A DNA stretch of 55,383 nucleotides from Oscillatoriales cyanobacterium (GCA_004292745.1 RDXH01000002.1:1-55383); one strand, 5' to 3'. Positions 44,913 through 54,422 are shown, counted from the first letter of the stretch. Notes: generated by a model from the sequence alone, not told the origin. A program made the numbers and translations.

Positions 44913-45551
44913 ATGCCACAAACAGTCTGGATCGCACGACACGGAAACCGCATTGACTTCGTTAACCCCGACTGGTTTCTCACCGCAGAACACCGCTACG
45001 ATCCCCACCTTTCAGAAGATGGACATATTCAAGCTAAACAATTGGCTAACCGCCTCAAAGGTGAAGGCATTTCTCACATTTTTACTTCTCCTTTTCTGCG
45101 AACAGTCCAAACGGCAAACTACGCTGCCGAAGCTCTGGATTTGTCGCTAAAATTAGAGTGGGGATTGTGCGAGTGGCTGAATCCTGAATGGATGACGGAA
45201 ATGCCGGAAACTCTTTCTGTGGAGGCTTTATGTCAGCGTTTCCCTCGGATTGATGCTTCCTATAAAGGTGGGATGCCAAATTATCCCGAAACAGGGGAGG
45301 CTTGTCTCCAAAGGGCTGGGGAAACTGCTAGACGCCTTGTCGCTGAGTTTCCTGAAGATATACTGTTAGTAGGTCACGGTGCGTCGGTGTTAGGGACTGC
45401 GATCGGACTGGCGGGGGGTATGGAAACGGAAATTAATGCTTCTCTGTGTTGTTTGGTGAAAGTGGTACGGGATGGGGGAGAATGGTCGATCGAACTTAAT
45501 GGCGATACTTCTCATCTGATCGATACGGAAGCGACGCTCCGGTTTAATTAA
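44913..45551 (+). CDS. Histidine phosphatase family protein
   Basis: 212 residues from the ATG at 44913, where relatives begin (MPQTVWIARHGNRIDFVNPD); in-frame ATGs at 44880 and 44826 would add 11 and 29 residues with no family match. Catalytic motif ARHGNR at residue 8, DPHLSEDGHIQAKQLA, FTSPFLRTVQTANYAAE and the second His in LLVGHGASVLGTAIGL. This is the branch related to UBASH3/TFIIIC phosphatases, whose bacterial substrates are unknown. Active-site residues are intact. Confidence 0.85.
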   Translation: MPQTVWIARHGNRIDFVNPDWFLTAEHRYDPHLSEDGHIQAKQLANRLKGEGISHIFTSPFLRTVQTANYAAEALDLSLKLEWGLCEWLNPEWMTEMPETLSVEALCQRFPRIDASYKGGMPNYPETGEACLQRAGETARRLVAEFPEDILLVGHGASVLGTAIGLAGGMETEINASLCCLVKVVRDGGEWSIELNGDTSHLIDTEATLRFN

Positions 45552-45637
45552 AATTGAGAATTATGCAATCTTGTGTATTAAAATGAGGCTGAGATTGTTC
45601 AATTTCAAAAATATCAAATCGACAATTCATAATCGGT

Positions 45638-46408
45638 ATGGCTGGACATAGTAAGTGGGCGAATATTAAACGCCAAAAAGCTAGAGTTGATGCCGTTAAA
45701 GGCAAGGTTTTTGCTAGAATATCTCGTGAAATTATTGTCGCAGCCCGCAGCGGTGTGTCAGATCCGGCGGGCAATTTTCAATTGCGAACGGCTATTGAAA
45801 AAGCGAAGGCGGCAAGTATTCCTAATGAAAACATAGAAAGGGCGATCGCCAAAGGTGCGGGTTTGTCTGGGGCGAGTTCGGAATTAGAGGCTATCCGCTA
45901 CGAAGGTTACGGTATTGGCGGTGTGGCTATTTTGATTGAAGCGCTGACAGACAATCGCAATCGCACGGCGGCTGGCTTGCGGGAAGCTTTTACGAAAAAT
46001 GGTGGGAATCTGGGTGAAACTGGCTGCGTGGGCTGGATGTTTGACCAAAAAGGGGTTTGTACGGTAGTGGGTTTTATTGATGAGGAAAAATTGTTTGAAG
46101 CGTCCCTAGAAGCAGAGGCTCAATCCTATGAGTTGATATCTATTGATGAAGATGAGGAAGGTGGTGAGGTGTTTACAAATGTGGCTAATTTGGAAAATAT
46201 TTCTGAGGTTTTGAAACAGAAAGGTTTTCAAGTTTTGCAGTCAGAGATTCGTTGGATTCCCAGTATTACAGTGGAAATAGAGAATGTTGAAAAAGCTCGA
46301 TCGCTCTTGAAGTTGATGGATGCACTGGAAGATTTGGATGATGTCCAAAGTGTGACTGCTAATTTTGAAATGGCGGAAGAGTTGATGTTGTTGACAGTTG
46401 ATAGTTGA
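45638..46408 (+). CDS. yebC: YebC/PmpR family protein
   Basis: 256 residues, three-domain YebC: the N-terminal MAGHSKWANIKRQKARVDAVKGK, the middle NENIERAIAKGAG and GYGIGGVAILIEALTDNRNRT, and the acidic C-terminal domain ending in ALEDLDDVQSVTANFEM. Older work calls these transcription regulators; recent work on YebC shows action at the ribosome in translating difficult proline stretches. The RBS is weak. The last codons run into a ttgacag minisatellite (46389-46410). Confidence 0.93.
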   Translation: MAGHSKWANIKRQKARVDAVKGKVFARISREIIVAARSGVSDPAGNFQLRTAIEKAKAASIPNENIERAIAKGAGLSGASSELEAIRYEGYGIGGVAILIEALTDNRNRTAAGLREAFTKNGGNLGETGCVGWMFDQKGVCTVVGFIDEEKLFEASLEAEAQSYELISIDEDEEGGEVFTNVANLENISEVLKQKGFQVLQSEIRWIPSITVEIENVEKARSLLKLMDALEDLDDVQSVTANFEMAEELMLLTVDS

Positions 46409-46477
46409 CAGTGGGCCGTGGCTAGTGGGAAGGGTGCACTAACCAATAACTAATAACTCATAACTAATAACCAATGA

Positions 46478-48349
46478 CTATTCTTTCGGACCAGTTAGCA
46501 AATAAGTAATCATGTAGCCTTTGCCTTTAATTTGAATAGCGCCACGCTTCTCAAAAGTATACTTATCTTTTAAGAGTTCTTGGGTTTCTACGGTGACTTG
46601 AATGCAGCCGGTAATCCCATGGGATTCCATGCGCGAAGCAATATTTACTGTGTCGCCCCACAAATCGTAAATAAACTTTTTGAGTCCGATAACTCCGGCT
46701 ACTACTGGCCCGGTGTGAATGCCGATCCGAATGCTGAAAGGTTCTGAATGTTCTAAACTGAGGCGGCGAATTTCTTGTAGCATATCGATCGCCATTGCTG
46801 CGATCGCCTCGGCGTGATCCTTTCGGGGGGTAGGCAAACCACCCACTACCATGTAAGCATCACCGATAGTTTTAATTTTCTCTAAACCGTGGCGATCGGC
46901 CAAGTGGTCAAAAGCGGAAAAAATATCGTTGAGCACTTCCACCACCGCGGTGGCTGAAATTCTCGAAGAAAGTTCTGTAAACCCGACAATATCAGCAAAC
47001 ATGACGGTTACTTCGCTAAAACTTTCGGCAATATTATTTTCGTTATGCTTCAAACGCTGGACAATCGCGGCCGGTAACACATTTAGCAAGAGTCGATCGG
47101 ACTTTGTTTGTTCGGCTTCCAACTGTTTGTAAGCATCGTGCAACTGGGAAGCTTGGCGGGCTCTTTCTTGGGCTAGTTTTTCGATTTGGGCAGTGCGGCT
47201 CAAAGCTGTCAGCATATAAGTGACGGGAATGAAAGTCCATAACATCCCCATGGTGAGAGTTCCCCAAGAACGCCAGTGTTTACGATTTTTACGAATTTCC
47301 CGACTGGCTGAGATGTAGACATACCAATCGCGATCGCTAATTTTGAGGCGTCTCCTGCAAGCGGTATAATCTGGACCCGGATTGTTGAGAATGGGACAGT
47401 TTGACTTGACTTGCCGTTGCAACTCGGCAGACCCCGGCAAGACTTGTTGGCTGTCGGACTGAAACAGCACTGAAAATTCGTTAATTTGGCTGGTGGCGGG
47501 TGTATCTTGCCCAACGGGGGGGCGGCTATTCCGTGAAATTGAGGATGCTTGTGGCTTGTCTGGAGCCTCGCTAGAGATATAAATATTTAGATAGTCGGTA
47601 TTGCGTCCTTTTAAAGAAGTTTGCAACACATCTTTGCCTCGAAATACTCCCATGACAAATCCTTGCAGCAGTTGGCGACGAGATGCGACGGTAGTTGGTT
47701 TGGTGCTGGTTTCGTAAATCGGGACTATGGCTAATAGATTTAATTCCGAGGAATTATTTTGAATTAAACCGATGTAGCTGGTGACAACCATTTCTCCGGT
47801 ATCTCGCCCGCGAGAGAGTGCGGCCTGGATTTGTGGTTGGGAGGCGAAGTCAAAGCCCAAAACAGTTTTGTTGGTTGCTGCGGGTTCTAGGTATAAAGCA
47901 GGGAAGTATTCGGAACGTTGACGGGCTGGGATTGGTTGTCCTTGGAGACCTAATTCTGTAATCTGGAAGTTGGGCTGGTTTTGGGTTTGGTTTTGGGCTT
48001 CGTAGTCGGCACGATCGCGATCGGGGACGCGGGGTAGCCAAGCCAGGATTTGCAGACTGGGGTGGACTGATAGGGGACGACCCACAAATCGGGCAAAGGA
48101 GGACTTATCGACTGTGCGGAAAGCTTTCATGTAGTCGCTGAGGGCGAGAACAGTGTCTAAATCGGAGTTTAGCTGCCTTTCGAGGGCGATCGAGATATCA
48201 TCCATGCGACGGTGGGTTTCGTAGTCCCAGCGCCCGTTTTCCCAGTTCCACACAATGGCAAATGTAAACACAGACAACCCTATACCCAAACTCAGCGTCA
48301 AACCTGCTGGAATGTAGCGAAACCAGGGCAAAGGTAATTTTTTCAACAT
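46478..48349 (-). CDS. CHASE-domain class III adenylyl cyclase
   Basis: 623 residues from the ATG at 48349. Two membrane segments (IPAGLTLSLGIGLSVFTFAI and TLTMGMLWTFIPVTYMLTA) flank an extracellular CHASE domain (about 60-320; VHPSLQILAWLPRVPDRDRA), which is a small-ligand sensor. A short coiled coil leads to the cyclase domain: metal Asp in VMFADIVGFTELS (about 450) and KTIGDAYMVVGG. The purine-site Lys (EKIKTIGD) and Asp (YDLWGDTVN) indicate ATP, not GTP. It likely makes cAMP. A protein with a cyclic-nucleotide-binding domain is 6 kb away at 54423. Confidence 0.92.
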   Translation of the reverse strand: MLKKLPLPWFRYIPAGLTLSLGIGLSVFTFAIVWNWENGRWDYETHRRMDDISIALERQLNSDLDTVLALSDYMKAFRTVDKSSFARFVGRPLSVHPSLQILAWLPRVPDRDRADYEAQNQTQNQPNFQITELGLQGQPIPARQRSEYFPALYLEPAATNKTVLGFDFASQPQIQAALSRGRDTGEMVVTSYIGLIQNNSSELNLLAIVPIYETSTKPTTVASRRQLLQGFVMGVFRGKDVLQTSLKGRNTDYLNIYISSEAPDKPQASSISRNSRPPVGQDTPATSQINEFSVLFQSDSQQVLPGSAELQRQVKSNCPILNNPGPDYTACRRRLKISDRDWYVYISASREIRKNRKHWRSWGTLTMGMLWTFIPVTYMLTALSRTAQIEKLAQERARQASQLHDAYKQLEAEQTKSDRLLLNVLPAAIVQRLKHNENNIAESFSEVTVMFADIVGFTELSSRISATAVVEVLNDIFSAFDHLADRHGLEKIKTIGDAYMVVGGLPTPRKDHAEAIAAMAIDMLQEIRRLSLEHSEPFSIRIGIHTGPVVAGVIGLKKFIYDLWGDTVNIASRMESHGITGCIQVTVETQELLKDKYTFEKRGAIQIKGKGYMITYLLTGPKE

Positions 48350-48677
48350 AATCGAGTGGCCAATAGGGGATTTAGGATAGCGCAGCACTGATTTCGATTA
48401 ATTTCAGCTAATTTCAGCGTTTTATGCTGCGAATTTAAAGCCCCGATCGCTCAAAAACGGAGGGCAATTGGGAATTAAAATTTAGAGGTTTCTGACATTT
48501 TGCACCTATGTCAATAACTTAAGAATTTACTCCCACACAGGTATTTGAATCCATTATTCCGTTCCCTGGCAAGAATGCCCAGATACACCGCAGGCTTCCC
48601 TTATATTTTTTTACCATAATTTGATAGCCGATCGACAGTTCCCAATCTGTCATTTCCTGTGCGCTTCGCCCATCTCT
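48350..48677. other. Spacer between cyclase and sbcC
   Basis: About 330 bases with no gene and no strong hairpin. AT-rich, with one CGATCG site near 48632. It should hold the cyclase promoter and the sbcC terminator, but neither is distinct. Confidence 0.4.
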
Positions 48678-51600
48678 CTACACCGACAAGCTGATACAAG
48701 AACCGCGAGCAGTTTTGTTAACTTCTATTCTGGCTTGAAAAGCTTCTTTTAAGTGTGGCATATGGGTAACAGTTAGAATGCAGGCAAAATCCGAGGCGAT
48801 CGCGTTAATAGCTGCAATCAGTCGATCGCATCCTTCGGCATCCTGAGTCCCGAATCCCTCGTCAATAATCAACATTTGCAAAGCCGTTCCTGCCCGCTGA
48901 GATAACAATCTCGCCAGGGCCAACCGAATCGCAAAATTAATCCGAAAAGCTTCACCACCAGAGTAAGTTTCGTAGGGACGAGTGCCACGGGCATCGGCGA
49001 TTAAAATATCTAAAGTATCAATCAATTTAGTCGCTTTTTTAGAAGCAGCAGCCCGCTGAGTAATAAATTGAACGTGCAATTGATTGGCGCTCAACCTGGA
49101 TAATATTTGATTAGTTTCTGCTTCTAGTTGAGGCAACACATTTTCAATCATTAAAGCTTGAATACCATTTTTACCAAAGGCTTGACCAAGCTCTTGATAA
49201 ACTCGCTGCTGGCGTTTGGCAACTTGCATTTGCTCCTTTTGAGCTACTAGCTGAACTTGCCAAGCTTCTAGACTTTGCTGCTGTTGCTGAAGCCGTCCCA
49301 GACTTCCCAAATGTTGGTCTAGCTGCTGGCGACGGCGACTGATTTGTTGCTCGATCGCACTTATTTGTGGTCTGGAATCGGGATGTTCTTGCAACTGCTT
49401 ATTCATGGCCGCAATTTGAGCGCTGACAGCTTGCAAATCTCGATCGCGCACAGCCATCGAACTAGCTATTTCATTAACTCGCTGCTGCACTTGTGGGTAC
49501 TGCTGAGTTGCCGCCCGCAGTTTTTCCGCCCTAGGAAGCCAAAATTGCGTCCGGCGCATTTCGCTGCGGACTTGTTCGTGCTGTTCAAAATTGTAACCAA
49601 CTTCCGCAATATATCTATCTAAAGACAGAATTTGCTGCTGTATGGGCGAACTATTTTTTTCCTGTTCTAATTGCTGCTGTAATGCGACTAATTGGGTTTG
49701 CAATTCAGGACGGCGGGCGTTAATTTTATGAAGTTTTTGTTGAGCATCTTTGATTTGAGATTGCTGAATTTCTGCCCACCGCAAACGCTTTTCCTCACTC
49801 CGGGCGAGGGAGTGACTGCGATCGCTATAATTGAGTTGTTGAAGTTGCTGTTCGATTTGTTGGAGTTGGGCATACTCATCCGATGCGTAATCCCCTGTAC
49901 GGAGCGATCGCTCTATTTCCGCAGCATCTTTTCGCAGAATTTGCAAGCGGTTTTCATCCTTACCTAGGGCCTCCAATTGAGCCTGCAAATTAGCGCGCCG
50001 TTCTCGCAATTCTTCGTAGGGGGCTAACTCAGTTTCTAGTTGGCGAAATTCCTGTCTGAGGACGTGAATTTCCCGTTCCGACACGGCTAACTGTTCGCGG
50101 ACTACCCAGAGTTGGTTCCAAATTTCTTGCTGTTGGGTATGATGTTTTTTGACTACCAAATTCCAGTAATGCTCGTCTAAAGGTCGATCGCACAAAGGAC
50201 AATTCCCAAAATCGGCATCCCGCACAACTAAAGGAGAGTGAGATTGCTCATTTTCCAGCAAATTCGCTGCTTGACTTTCCCGTAGCAAAGCCTTCTCGGC
50301 AGTTTTTTCTCTTTCATCTTTCCGTAAAAGTTGCAGTTTGCGATCGATTTCATCTAATTTAGTTTGATAGTCCAGGCTTTTAGCTTTCAAGTTTTCGAGA
50401 AAGTTGTGTCTTTCTTTGCCTTTTTCTCGGACTCGCTCCTGATAAACTCGCTTGTTTTCTAACAGTAAAATTTGATTAGCAATTGCCGAAATTTCCTGTT
50501 GCAATTGTGGCTGTCGCTGCTGCTGTTCCACTTGCAATTGTCGGTTAATTTCCTGCAAGCGGGCGGTTAAACCTGCGTGGGCGCGATCGAGTTTAGTTTG
50601 TGTCTGTTGTTGCTCTTGGAGTAGGGGCGAAACTTGCAGTTGCAGTTGTTCTAGTTGTTGGAGTTGCGATCGGGCTACTTGCAATTTAGCCAGTCCTTTT
50701 TCCACCTCCGGCTGCTGTTTCAGAACTTCCATCACTTCGGTTTCTTGCTGTTGCAAAACATCTAATTGAGCTTGCAATTGTTGAATTCTGCCTTGCAAAA
50801 GACTCAATTCTTGCCGCTGCTGTTCTTGCAATTTTTGACGTTGAATTTGAGCCTCTTGGTTAGCTTTAAATTTCCCGGCTAGACTCTCTTCAGTGGCTTG
50901 TAGACTGTGGAAATAAGTAATTCCGGTTGTAATTTCATTTTCTTGTTGTAGCAGGGCTTGCAGCTCATTTTGCTGCTGTTTGGCTGCGGCGAGTTCTTGC
51001 TGCAAGCGACGGCATTCTTGAGAGATGTTGTTGTGTTGCTGTTGGTAGCCACCCAGGAGAGTTTGCCAAGTTTGGCGATTGTGGTGTTGCAGTTGCAGTT
51101 GCTGCAACTGTGCGGTGTCGATTTGCTGCTGTTGTTGCAATTGCGTCGTAGCTTGCTGCAATTGGGCTTGTTCTGTGGCGATCGCATCTTTTTGTTGCAG
51201 TTGCTCTTGTATGGTTTGCAAACTCTGCTTGAGCACTTCAACTTGAGTTTTAAATTGTCTCGATTTATCCTTGGCTTGTTCCGACAAAGCATCGTAGCGA
51301 TCGAGTTTGAGCAGATTTGCTAACACTTGTTTGCGCTCGATCGGCTTTTTCAGCATAAACTCATCAGCTCGCCCTTGTCGCAGATAGGCTGAGTTGATAA
51401 AAGTATCGTAATCTAATTTAATGTATTCCAGAATTTTTTGCTGAGTGATTCTCAGACCTTTATCAGTCAGCGTGCGAAAATTCACCCCTCCTAGCCCCTC
51501 CTTAGTAAGCGAGGAAGAAGAAGTGAATTCTGCTTGGGTTCCCTCACCAAAGGAAGAATTCTCCTCTTGCGCCCCCCCTTTACTCAGGGCGTGGAAGGGG

Positions 51601-51905
51601 AGGTTGGTTGCTACTTGAAATTCCAAACTCCCGGATTGTCCGCGGCGGCGATGGCGAATCACCCGATAAACTTGGCCACCAGTAGCAAAAGTGAAATCAA
51701 CCCGAACATCAATTTCGCCCATGTGGATGATCTCATCTTCATCGCTGCGGCAACAGCCCCAAACAGCCCAGGTAATCGCTTCCAAGAGTGAAGATTTGCC
51801 AGCACCGTTAGGCCCGCAAATGCAAGCAGTGTGCAAGCCGCGAAAGTCTAAAGCAGCTTCGCGATAGCTGAGAAAATTTTTGAGTGTCAGTTGTATAGGA
51901 ATCAT
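48678..51905 (-). CDS. sbcC: SbcC/Rad50-type nuclease ATPase with an in-frame repeat insertion
   Basis: 1075 residues. Walker A CGPNGAGKSSLLEA (residues 30-43), a long Gln-rich coiled coil with the zinc-hook CPLC (about 567), then the signature YSGGEAFRINFAIRLALARLL (about 980) and Walker B LIIDEGFGTQDAEG (about 1010). With SbcD it cuts hairpins and processes DNA ends. Between GSLEFQVATN and NFRTLTDKGLRITQQ about 41 residues (PFHALSKGGAQEENSSF... to SLTKEGLGGV) are extra, encoded by a repeat at 51484-51606; the frame is kept. The insert sits in the N-terminal ATPase lobe, after the Walker A helix. sbcD is not next to it. Confidence 0.93.
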   Translation of the reverse strand: MIPIQLTLKNFLSYREAALDFRGLHTACICGPNGAGKSSLLEAITWAVWGCCRSDEDEIIHMGEIDVRVDFTFATGGQVYRVIRHRRRGQSGSLEFQVATNLPFHALSKGGAQEENSSFGEGTQAEFTSSSSLTKEGLGGVNFRTLTDKGLRITQQKILEYIKLDYDTFINSAYLRQGRADEFMLKKPIERKQVLANLLKLDRYDALSEQAKDKSRQFKTQVEVLKQSLQTIQEQLQQKDAIATEQAQLQQATTQLQQQQQIDTAQLQQLQLQHHNRQTWQTLLGGYQQQHNNISQECRRLQQELAAAKQQQNELQALLQQENEITTGITYFHSLQATEESLAGKFKANQEAQIQRQKLQEQQRQELSLLQGRIQQLQAQLDVLQQQETEVMEVLKQQPEVEKGLAKLQVARSQLQQLEQLQLQVSPLLQEQQQTQTKLDRAHAGLTARLQEINRQLQVEQQQRQPQLQQEISAIANQILLLENKRVYQERVREKGKERHNFLENLKAKSLDYQTKLDEIDRKLQLLRKDEREKTAEKALLRESQAANLLENEQSHSPLVVRDADFGNCPLCDRPLDEHYWNLVVKKHHTQQQEIWNQLWVVREQLAVSEREIHVLRQEFRQLETELAPYEELRERRANLQAQLEALGKDENRLQILRKDAAEIERSLRTGDYASDEYAQLQQIEQQLQQLNYSDRSHSLARSEEKRLRWAEIQQSQIKDAQQKLHKINARRPELQTQLVALQQQLEQEKNSSPIQQQILSLDRYIAEVGYNFEQHEQVRSEMRRTQFWLPRAEKLRAATQQYPQVQQRVNEIASSMAVRDRDLQAVSAQIAAMNKQLQEHPDSRPQISAIEQQISRRRQQLDQHLGSLGRLQQQQQSLEAWQVQLVAQKEQMQVAKRQQRVYQELGQAFGKNGIQALMIENVLPQLEAETNQILSRLSANQLHVQFITQRAAASKKATKLIDTLDILIADARGTRPYETYSGGEAFRINFAIRLALARLLSQRAGTALQMLIIDEGFGTQDAEGCDRLIAAINAIASDFACILTVTHMPHLKEAFQARIEVNKTARGSCISLSV
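51484..51606. repeat. G/C-run repeat inside sbcC
   Basis: 123 bases (41 codons) with paired blocks: acccctcctagcccctcctt opposite gaaggggaggttgg, and gaattctgcttgggttccct next to aggaagaattc. The tagcccctcctt.g unit resembles the 101-bp repeat at 39830 and the other C/G-run elements. Confidence 0.7.
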
Positions 51906-51992
51906 TTAAGGCATCGCGCCATACAATCTCTTATAAGTAACACTATTTGTGTGGTGTTGGCTAGTTGTTCAATCCAGATCCAGAATAATATT

Positions 51993-52051
51993 AATTCCGG
52001 TTGTATCGTCAGGTGATTTAACCGCGAAGGCGCGAAGTACGCGAAGGAAGA
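51993..52051. repeat. 60-bp direct repeat, copy 2
   Basis: Matches 41759-41818 in direct orientation. The remainder of the 281-base gap between sbcC and the outer-membrane-like gene (51906-52186) holds no gene; ttgagaagttatatc reads into an imperfect hairpin around 52070-52110. Confidence 0.8.
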
Positions 52052-52186
52052 GAAGAGAGAGGATTTGATATAACTTCTCAAAGAAGTCCCGACTCTGGGG
52101 ATCGCTCCTAAATCAAAAAAAAGATTGGCTGCAATCCTACAGCCAACCACCTACTTACTTGTTAGAGATTTGCTCCCACAGCCCAA

Positions 52187-53290
52187 CTATCGAGCAATAT
52201 TCGGGAACGTATAACCGACACCCAGTAACAATCCCACTTCAGTACCATCCAGAAAACCAATATTCAACCCGGCGGTTGCTGTAAAATTTCTCGACAGTGG
52301 CACATCTACGCCCCCGGAAATCAGGAAGCCAAAATTGCTGTTGTCTCCCGTAGAAAATGCCACGCCAGCACCTGCATAAGGAGCAGCAGTAATCACAAAA
52401 TCATCGCTGACTTCTACTGCATTTCCCGCTCCAAAATCGTAGGTAACAGGAATCAAAACCGTGAGGTTGTCCCGGAACAAAACACTAGGCCTCACCGAGA
52501 AATTGTTCGTCAAACCAATTTTGCTAATAATCGCAAAGGAAGTGTCGCCCAAGGCTGTATCTCCCCCAAAACCAAGATTACCACCAATGCCGATGTAGCT
52601 AGGGCCAGAACGGGTAGAGCGTCCGGGTCTGACTTGGTTTTCTTGAGCCACTTTTTGAGTTGGTGCCGAGGCAATTTCCGGTTTTTCATTAGCAGTTGTC
52701 GGTTCCTTTGTCAAGGCAGATGCCGAAGTGCTCACAGGATGACTCAACACTTCCTCTGCTGTTTTGACTTCTTTATCAGCATTTACTGCTGTCAGTTCCG
52801 AAGTTCGATCGCCCTTGGTGGGGTTTTCGGCAGTAGGCTGCACTTTAGCGCTATTATCGGCGATGGTAGCTGCTGGTTCCGAGTTTTTAGTCTCAGCAGC
52901 CATAGATGTATTTTCCAGATTTTCAGTCGCCGGGATTTCCGCATTTGCCACATCTGATGTGGCTGGTGCCATGGCAGATGCTTGCACATTGGTGGATGAT
53001 TCCGAAGTTGCTGTCTCTGGTACTAACTCAGATTTGACTCCCCCATCTAGTTGTAGAGAACTTATAGAATCAATTTGTTTATTACTAGCAGTTGTTACTG
53101 CATCAGTTTTAGCCGCCACAGTCGCAACGGACTCGGAAAGTTCAGGAATGTTTTGAGACGGCAAACTTGCTGATGTGGCGGTATCTGGCAAGTTGCCAGT
53201 TTCAGCTTTAACTGACAGGGTAGTGCAACAAACAGCCAAAGCGGCAAGATTTACTAAGGCGAAAGTAGACCTGGAAAATAGATTATTCAC
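52187..53290 (-). CDS. Outer-membrane beta-barrel-like protein
   Basis: 367 residues. A signal peptide (FALVNLAALAVCCTTLSVKA, cut near AET) is followed by about 200 residues rich in Ser, Thr, Ala and Glu with no predicted order, and a C-terminal beta-barrel (about 225-367) of alternating strands: GPSYIGIGGNLGFGGDTAL, NFSVRPSVLFRDNLTVLIPVTYDFG, FTATAGLNIGFLDG and a last strand VGLLLGVGYTFPNIAR. This matches small cyanobacterial OmpA-like/opacity-type barrels. Function unknown. The low-complexity linker is unusually long. Confidence 0.75.
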   Translation of the reverse strand: MNNLFSRSTFALVNLAALAVCCTTLSVKAETGNLPDTATSASLPSQNIPELSESVATVAAKTDAVTTASNKQIDSISSLQLDGGVKSELVPETATSESSTNVQASAMAPATSDVANAEIPATENLENTSMAAETKNSEPAATIADNSAKVQPTAENPTKGDRTSELTAVNADKEVKTAEEVLSHPVSTSASALTKEPTTANEKPEIASAPTQKVAQENQVRPGRSTRSGPSYIGIGGNLGFGGDTALGDTSFAIISKIGLTNNFSVRPSVLFRDNLTVLIPVTYDFGAGNAVEVSDDFVITAAPYAGAGVAFSTGDNSNFGFLISGGVDVPLSRNFTATAGLNIGFLDGTEVGLLLGVGYTFPNIAR

Positions 53291-53362
53291 AGATTCTCCT
53301 CAATTAATGGTGTGTTAAAAGTGTATCAGAGGTGACATACTCCCACGTCAAGCCGAGTACAG

Positions 53363-53725
53363 CTATGACGTGGGCATCTTTGCAGCCCTAATAAGGGTAT
53401 ACAAAATTTCCTTTATGGTACTGTCATCCATAGTTCCTACTATAGAAAGATTCCCACCACGGCGTTTTATACTGGGGAAAATGTCCAACCCCAGTCTCTT
53501 TAAATTAATCGCGGCATTAATATCGCGGTCAACCATCAGAGAGTTTTGCTCATCCCAATAATCTCGAATACTGCAATCGGTGAAAATAATTTCATTCCGA
53601 TAACAGAGTACCATTGAGGTATAAGCAGGTTTTTTTGAAATGACAACTGCTCCAGCTTTTGCGGCTATGTAGTCCAGTGTCTTGAAAAATTGACCGAATC
53701 CAGCATCCAGCCAAGACTTGTAAAG
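53363..53725 (-). pseudogene. TnpB C-terminal remnant
   Basis: The frame from 53725 reads SWLDAGFGQFFKTLDYIAAK, then VVISKKPAYTS and the late RuvC motif DRDINAAINLKRLGL near its end, followed by GGNLSIVGTMDDSTIKEIL as tail. Upstream is a TAG, and the first 250 or more residues with the first two catalytic acids are gone. The Cys pairs of the usual zinc finger are absent, as in one cyanobacterial TnpB branch. It converges on the hairpin at the right end of the element, where the guide RNA of active TnpB proteins comes from. Not functional as a nuclease. Confidence 0.75.
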
Positions 53726-53760
53726 CTAGCCTATCAGGATGTACATTTAGTGTCAAGCAA

Positions 53761-54006
53761 ATGAGCTCATATTTTATTCCTAAGGCTAGATGGGTTTCCG
53801 ACCTCAAATTTCGCTTAGTGTTAACGACTAAGTATTGTCACAAAGTTCTCGCAGATACAATGCCGATCGGACTTGAAGTGATATTTAAAGATTTGCTCGT
53901 CTCGTCATCCGCCCGCTTACTGCTAACATCTTTGATTGTTAGATTGCAAGTGGGCGGAATCCTCGCCTCACACGCCTTTCATCCCACACTAACCGAGGCG
54001 GTATAG
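53761..54006 (+). pseudogene. TnpA (Y1/HUH transposase) N-terminal remnant
   Basis: The first 48 residues read VSDLKFRLVLTTKYCHKVLADTM followed by LEVIFKDLL, which is the beginning of IS200/IS605 TnpA. The HUH motif and the catalytic Tyr that should follow are lost, and the frame ends through the terminal hairpin. Divergent from the tnpB remnant, the IS605 layout. Confidence 0.6.
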
Positions 54007-54012
54007 TGTGGG

Positions 54013-54422
54013 GATTCCCGTCTGTTTAGCTAAAGTCGAGAGCGTTGTGTGAACTTGACAAAAATCTGAGTTGTCTTGTTCCTACATTGCCACTTAACCG
54101 TTGAACAGTCAACTCTCCTGCCGATGCACTTCTTTGAGTATCTATCAGTTGTGGGTTTTATGATAATTTGCCGATCGGCCAAAAATCAATCCCAGGGAAG
54201 ATTTTATACAAAAGCTGTGTCGTTAGCAGAGTACAGAGTCGATCGCGGGTAAGACCAAGATACAATCTTCTAGTGAGTCGCAGCACCGACAGCCACAGGG
54301 AAAAATCCGGCAAGTCTGGCCACACCAGCGGGAAACCAACAGAAAGCCAGATTTCAAAACCGTCTATGCAGCATCCGCAGTTAATAATTGATCTACATAC
54401 TATCTAATCTCAACCTGATTTT
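54013..54422. other. Spacer upstream of the cyclic-nucleotide-binding gene
   Basis: About 410 bases without a clear gene. A 79-codon frame (54168-54407) has no ribosome site and no family. The part 54200-54360 (gtgtcgttagcagag... to aacagaaagccag) is less AT-rich than the rest and could hold a small RNA or a leader, but no known RNA was recognised. Confidence 0.35.

Larger units (their letters stand above)
53342..54012. mobile_element. Degraded IS200/IS605-family element
   Basis: Remnants of tnpB (minus) and tnpA (plus), divergent, between two terminal hairpins: cccacgtca/tgacgtggg at 53342-53374 and cccacacta/tagtgtggg at 53983-54012. Imperfect subterminal hairpins of this type are where TnpA binds the ends. 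Both genes are truncated, so the element cannot move on its own; the ends may still be used in trans. Confidence 0.65.

Noticed and set aside
52764-53156. 130-codon plus-strand frame opposite the outer-membrane-like gene
   Set aside because: Antisense shadow of the Ser/Thr/Ala-rich linker, which tends to leave the reverse frame open.
54168-54407. 79-codon plus-strand frame and possible structured RNA
   Set aside because: The frame has no ribosome site; parts such as gggaaaccaacag hinted at small cyanobacterial RNAs, but I could not match any known RNA consensus.
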